Source of the DNA: Paramixta manurensis
GTDB taxonomy: Bacteria; Pseudomonadota; Gammaproteobacteria; Enterobacterales; Enterobacteriaceae
Length of the DNA stretch: 64,000 nucleotides
Direction: 5' to 3'
Assembly (NCBI RefSeq): GCF_013285385.1
Contig: NZ_CP054212.1
Location: 248,001 to 312,000, forward strand
Position numbers and translations under genes: made by a program. Each line of letters begins with the position of its first letter. Position 1 is the stretch's first letter. Below the pieces are notes generated by a model. The model ran no database searches. It was not told the origin of the DNA and saw only the letters and a program-made list of their open reading frames with translations. Shown here one piece after another: positions 61,098-64,000 of the stretch.

Positions 61098-62207
61098 ATG
61101 AAATCTGTAGGGCTGGTTGGTTGGCGTGGCATGGTAGGTTCTGTCCTGATGCAACGCATGAGCGAAGAGCGTGATTTTGACGCGATTCGCCCGGTATTTT
61201 TCTCCACTTCGCAACATGGGCAGGCCGCGCCGAGCTTTGGCGGCCAATCGGCGGGCGTACTGCAGGATGCCACGGATATTGAGGCGTTACGCGCGCTGGA
61301 TATCATCATCACCTGTCAGGGCGGCGATTACACCAATGATGTGTACCCGAAACTGCGTGCAAGCGGCTGGCAAGGCTACTGGATTGACGCGGCTTCTTCG
61401 CTACGCATGAAAGATGACGCGATTATTATTCTTGACCCGGTTAACCATCAGGTGATCCGTCAGGGGTTAGATAAAGGCATAAAAACATTTGTTGGCGGGA
61501 ACTGTACCGTTAGCCTGATGTTGATGGCGCTTGGCGGTCTGTTCGCTAATGACTTAGTGGAATGGGCGTCGGTCGCGACTTATCAGGCGGCATCCGGCGG
61601 CGGCGCGCGCCATATGCGCGAGCTGCTTACCCAAATGGGGATGTTGCATGACCATGTTGCGAAAGAGCTTCAACATCCGGCATCGGCAATTTTGGATATT
61701 GAACGTAAAGTCACTGAAATGACGCGTTCCGGCGTGCTACCTACCGACAACTTTGGCGTCCCGCTGGCCGGAAGCTTAATTCCGTGGATCGATAAGCAAC
61801 TCGACAACGGGCAGAGCCGTGAGGAGTGGAAGGGGCAAGCTGAAACCAACAAGATCCTCGCCACGCGGCAGATTATCCCGGTTGACGGTTTGTGCGTGCG
61901 CGTAGGCGCGCTGCGTTGCCATAGCCAGGCGTTTACCCTGAAGCTGAAAAAAGATGTCCCGCTGCCAGAGATTGAACAACTGTTGGCGAATCATAACGAT
62001 TGGGTGAAAGTTGTGCCGAACGATCGCGAACTCAGCATGCGTGAACTGACGCCTGCCGCAGTGACCGGTACGCTTACCACGCCGGTTGGGCGGTTACGTA
62101 AATTGAACATGGGGCCGGAATATCTTTCTGCCTTTACGGTTGGAGACCAACTGTTATGGGGCGCTGCTGAACCGTTGCGCCGCATGCTGCGTTTACTGGT
62201 CGACTAA
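61098..62207 (+). CDS. asd: Aspartate-semialdehyde dehydrogenase
   Basis: A 369-residue NADPH-dependent enzyme that reduces aspartyl phosphate to aspartate semialdehyde, the branch step for lysine/diaminopimelate, methionine and threonine. The NADP-binding VGLVGWRGMVGSVL opens the protein, Cys136 in GGNCTVSLM is the active-site thiol, and SGGGARHMREL and HSQAFTLKL are conserved. I used the ATG at 61098 matching the E. coli N-terminus; the frame is open upstream through yhgN antisense, which is an artefact. Diaminopimelate need makes asd essential in rich medium. Confidence 0.97.
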   Translation: MKSVGLVGWRGMVGSVLMQRMSEERDFDAIRPVFFSTSQHGQAAPSFGGQSAGVLQDATDIEALRALDIIITCQGGDYTNDVYPKLRASGWQGYWIDAASSLRMKDDAIIILDPVNHQVIRQGLDKGIKTFVGGNCTVSLMLMALGGLFANDLVEWASVATYQAASGGGARHMRELLTQMGMLHDHVAKELQHPASAILDIERKVTEMTRSGVLPTDNFGVPLAGSLIPWIDKQLDNGQSREEWKGQAETNKILATRQIIPVDGLCVRVGALRCHSQAFTLKLKKDVPLPEIEQLLANHNDWVKVVPNDRELSMRELTPAAVTGTLTTPVGRLRKLNMGPEYLSAFTVGDQLLWGAAEPLRRMLRLLVD

Positions 62208-62216
62208 CTCTATCTT

Positions 62217-62241
62217 GGGCGGCGTTCTGCCGCCCACTTCT
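62217..62241 (+). terminator. Hairpin after asd
   Basis: Seven-base stem GGGCGGC / GCCGCCC with a GTTCT loop, 10 bp after the asd stop, followed by ACTTCT. Confidence 0.65.
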
Positions 62242-62568
62242 GTCCTCGCGGTGGTTTCTTCCTCGCTTCTCCTCCCGGCTTTCACTCTGCTGTACTGAAC
62301 GTGCCTTTTTATCTTTGCGGTTAATTATTTTTTGCAAACTTCACCGGCTTATGGCGGGCCTTGTCTATGCTTAAAAGTATTGCGCTGGAATTTGATGGGT
62401 TGTGCTTTCCGAACTGAATGTTATTGCGTGCTGCAAGGGGTATTTTCACCACCGGATGGCGGCCTCCTCGTTGATACGCTGATGGCTCAATAAAGAGTAG
62501 TGCATTCAATAATCTATTTTAATTCAATCGATTATTGCATCGTCTACCGGTATCACAGGAAGAAAGAC
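62242..62568. other. Intergenic region upstream of glgB
   Basis: About 330 bp that should hold the glgB promoter. Apart from AT-rich stretches near 62310-62340 and 62500-62530, I see no operator, RNA or gene. Confidence 0.4.
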
Positions 62569-64000
62569 ATGTCAGAGCTACCCGATCGGCAAACGATCAA
62601 TGCCATTATTTCCGGCTATTATGCCGACCCTTTTTCTCTACTGGGGATGCACCAAACCGAAGCGGGCCTCGAAGTCCGCGCATTGTTGCCGGACGCTTCG
62701 GAGGTTTGGGTAATTGAAACTAGCACCGGACGTAAATGCGTCCAGTTAAAATGCCTTGATTCACGAGGTTTTTTTTGCGCTGTGGTGCCACGGCGTAAGA
62801 ATCTTTTCCGCTATCAATTGGCCGTAACCTGGCACGGCGAACAGAACCTGATTGATGATGCTTATCGCTTTGGCCCATTGCTCAAAGAGCTGGATAGCTG
62901 GCTATTGTCGGAAGGCACCCATTTGCGGCCTTACGAAACCCTTGGCGCACATGCTGATGTCATTGATGGCGTGACCGGTACGCGTTTTTCTTTGTGGGCG
63001 CCAAACGCGCGGCGCGTCTCGGTGGTCGGTGAGTTTAACTATTGGGACGGGCGCCGCCATCCGATGCGTTTTCGTGCGGAAAGCGGCGTCTGGGAGCTGT
63101 TTGTTCCGGCGGCCCGCAATGGTCAACTGTATAAGTTTGAGATTATTGATGCGTTTGGTCAGCTACGTTTGAAGGCCGATCCTTTCGCGTTTGAGGCGCA
63201 AATGCGCCCACAAACCGCCTCCATGATCTGTGGTTTGCCGGAAAAAGTCGAAATGCGCGCCGATCGGAAGGCCGCTAACGCTTTCGATGCGCCGATTTCT
63301 ATTTATGAAGTCCATCTGGGCTCTTGGCGCCGCCATACGGATAATAATTTCTGGCTAAGTTACAAAGAGTTAGCCGAGCAGTTAGTTCCCTATGTGAAAG
63401 AAATGGGTTTCACCCATATTGAGCTGCTTCCGATTAATGAACATCCGTTTGACGGTAGCTGGGGCTACCAGCCTCTGGGAATGTACGCGCCAACCCGCCG
63501 TTTCGGGACGCGCGACGAGTTCCGCTATTTTATTGCCTGCGCGCATGAAGCTGGCCTCAATGTTTTGCTGGATTGGGTTCCTGGTCACTTTCCTTCCGAT
63601 GATTTTGGTCTGGCGAAGTTTGACGGTACCGAACTCTATGAGCACAGCGACCCGCGTGAAGGTTATCAGCAGGATTGGAATACGCTGATCTATAACTTTG
63701 GTCGGCGTGAAGTCAGTAATTATCTGGCAGGCAATGCACTGTACTGGATGGAGCGCTTCGGGATCGACGGCTTGCGCGTGGATGCGGTGGCTTCGATGAT
63801 TTATCGCGACTATAGCCGGGCAGAAGGCGAATGGATCCCCAATCATTATGGCGGACGCGAAAACCTCGAAGCGATCTCCTTCCTACGCTATACCAATCGT
63901 ACTTTGGGCCATGCTGCGCCGGGCAGTATTACCATCGCGGAAGAATCAACCGATTTCCCCGGCGTGTCGCGACCGCCGGAAGCCGGTGGCCTTGGTTTTT
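62569..64000 (+). CDS. glgB: 1,4-alpha-glucan branching enzyme, 3' end outside window
   Basis: The first 477 residues of GlgB (usual length about 730). It creates alpha-1,6 branches in glycogen. The N-terminal carbohydrate-binding modules (YADPFSLLGMH, GTRFSLWAPNARRVSVVG) precede the GH13 catalytic barrel with YEVHLGSWRRH, HPFDGSWGYQP and the nucleophile Asp405 in LRVDAVASM and acid Glu458 in AEESTD. The ATG at 62569 is preceded by AGGAAGA. The frame is open to the right edge. In E. coli glgX, glgC, glgA and glgP follow; they would lie beyond the window. Confidence 0.96.
   Translation, partial: MSELPDRQTINAIISGYYADPFSLLGMHQTEAGLEVRALLPDASEVWVIETSTGRKCVQLKCLDSRGFFCAVVPRRKNLFRYQLAVTWHGEQNLIDDAYRFGPLLKELDSWLLSEGTHLRPYETLGAHADVIDGVTGTRFSLWAPNARRVSVVGEFNYWDGRRHPMRFRAESGVWELFVPAARNGQLYKFEIIDAFGQLRLKADPFAFEAQMRPQTASMICGLPEKVEMRADRKAANAFDAPISIYEVHLGSWRRHTDNNFWLSYKELAEQLVPYVKEMGFTHIELLPINEHPFDGSWGYQPLGMYAPTRRFGTRDEFRYFIACAHEAGLNVLLDWVPGHFPSDDFGLAKFDGTELYEHSDPREGYQQDWNTLIYNFGRREVSNYLAGNALYWMERFGIDGLRVDAVASMIYRDYSRAEGEWIPNHYGGRENLEAISFLRYTNRTLGHAAPGSITIAEESTDFPGVSRPPEAGGLGF

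Overview
The window is a chromosomal segment of an enterobacterium (order Enterobacterales). The gene order dcrB-yhhQ / tusA / zntA / yhhN-yhhM-yhhL-rsmD / ftsY-ftsE-ftsX-rpoH / panM-livKHMGF / ugpBAECQ-yhhA-ggt / ryhB / yhhW-gntR-gntK-gntU / yhgN-asd-glgB is the conserved backbone known from the 76-77 min region of Escherichia coli. Genus cannot be fixed from the sequence alone; the accessory content (two VgrG islands, an Rhs locus, an osmoprotectant-type transporter operon, a biuret hydrolase) suggests an environmental, plant- or insect-associated member rather than E. coli.

Layout. 1-11 kb is accessory metabolism: the end of an NCS1 permease coupled to a biuret-type amidohydrolase, a CSS/EAL c-di-GMP phosphodiesterase, an HD hydrolase of the cyanamide-hydratase type divergent from a GlxA/AraC regulator, a lone uxuA, a TqsA-like exporter and an iron-type ABC transporter. 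11-22 kb is backbone: dcrB, yhhQ, tusA, zntA with a textbook ZntR promoter, rsmD, ftsYEX and rpoH with a sigma-E/DnaA-type promoter. 22-26.7 kb is a five-gene operon in which an OpuB/OsmU-type ABC transporter is followed by a flavin monooxygenase.

27-32.7 kb is the first type VI secretion (T6SS) island: a very GC-rich vgrG whose AT-rich C-terminal extension looks like an effector domain, followed by four small exported proteins in the order A1-B1-B2-A2. These are built from exchangeable modules, and B1 is out of frame with its ATG at a T7 tract. They are the best candidate in the window for a little-described system, probably a periplasm-acting effector with a duplicated, diversifying immunity array. 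The livKHMGF operon then separates it from the second island (38.8-47.2 kb): vgrG2 with a nine-unit 48-bp repeat, a large TPR-like protein, a 42-residue membrane microprotein, a PAAR-like Rhs protein with a nuclease-like tip, and a probable immunity gene. No T6SS structural genes are present, so both islands would depend on an apparatus encoded elsewhere.

47.3-64 kb returns to backbone: the Pho-box-controlled ugp operon, yhhA, ggt, the small RNA RyhB with its Fur box (easily missed because it has no ORF), pirin yhhW, the GntR-controlled gluconate genes, an AT-rich two-gene insertion (a short exported protein and a DUF4056-like protein), yhgN, asd and the start of glgB, which runs off the right edge.
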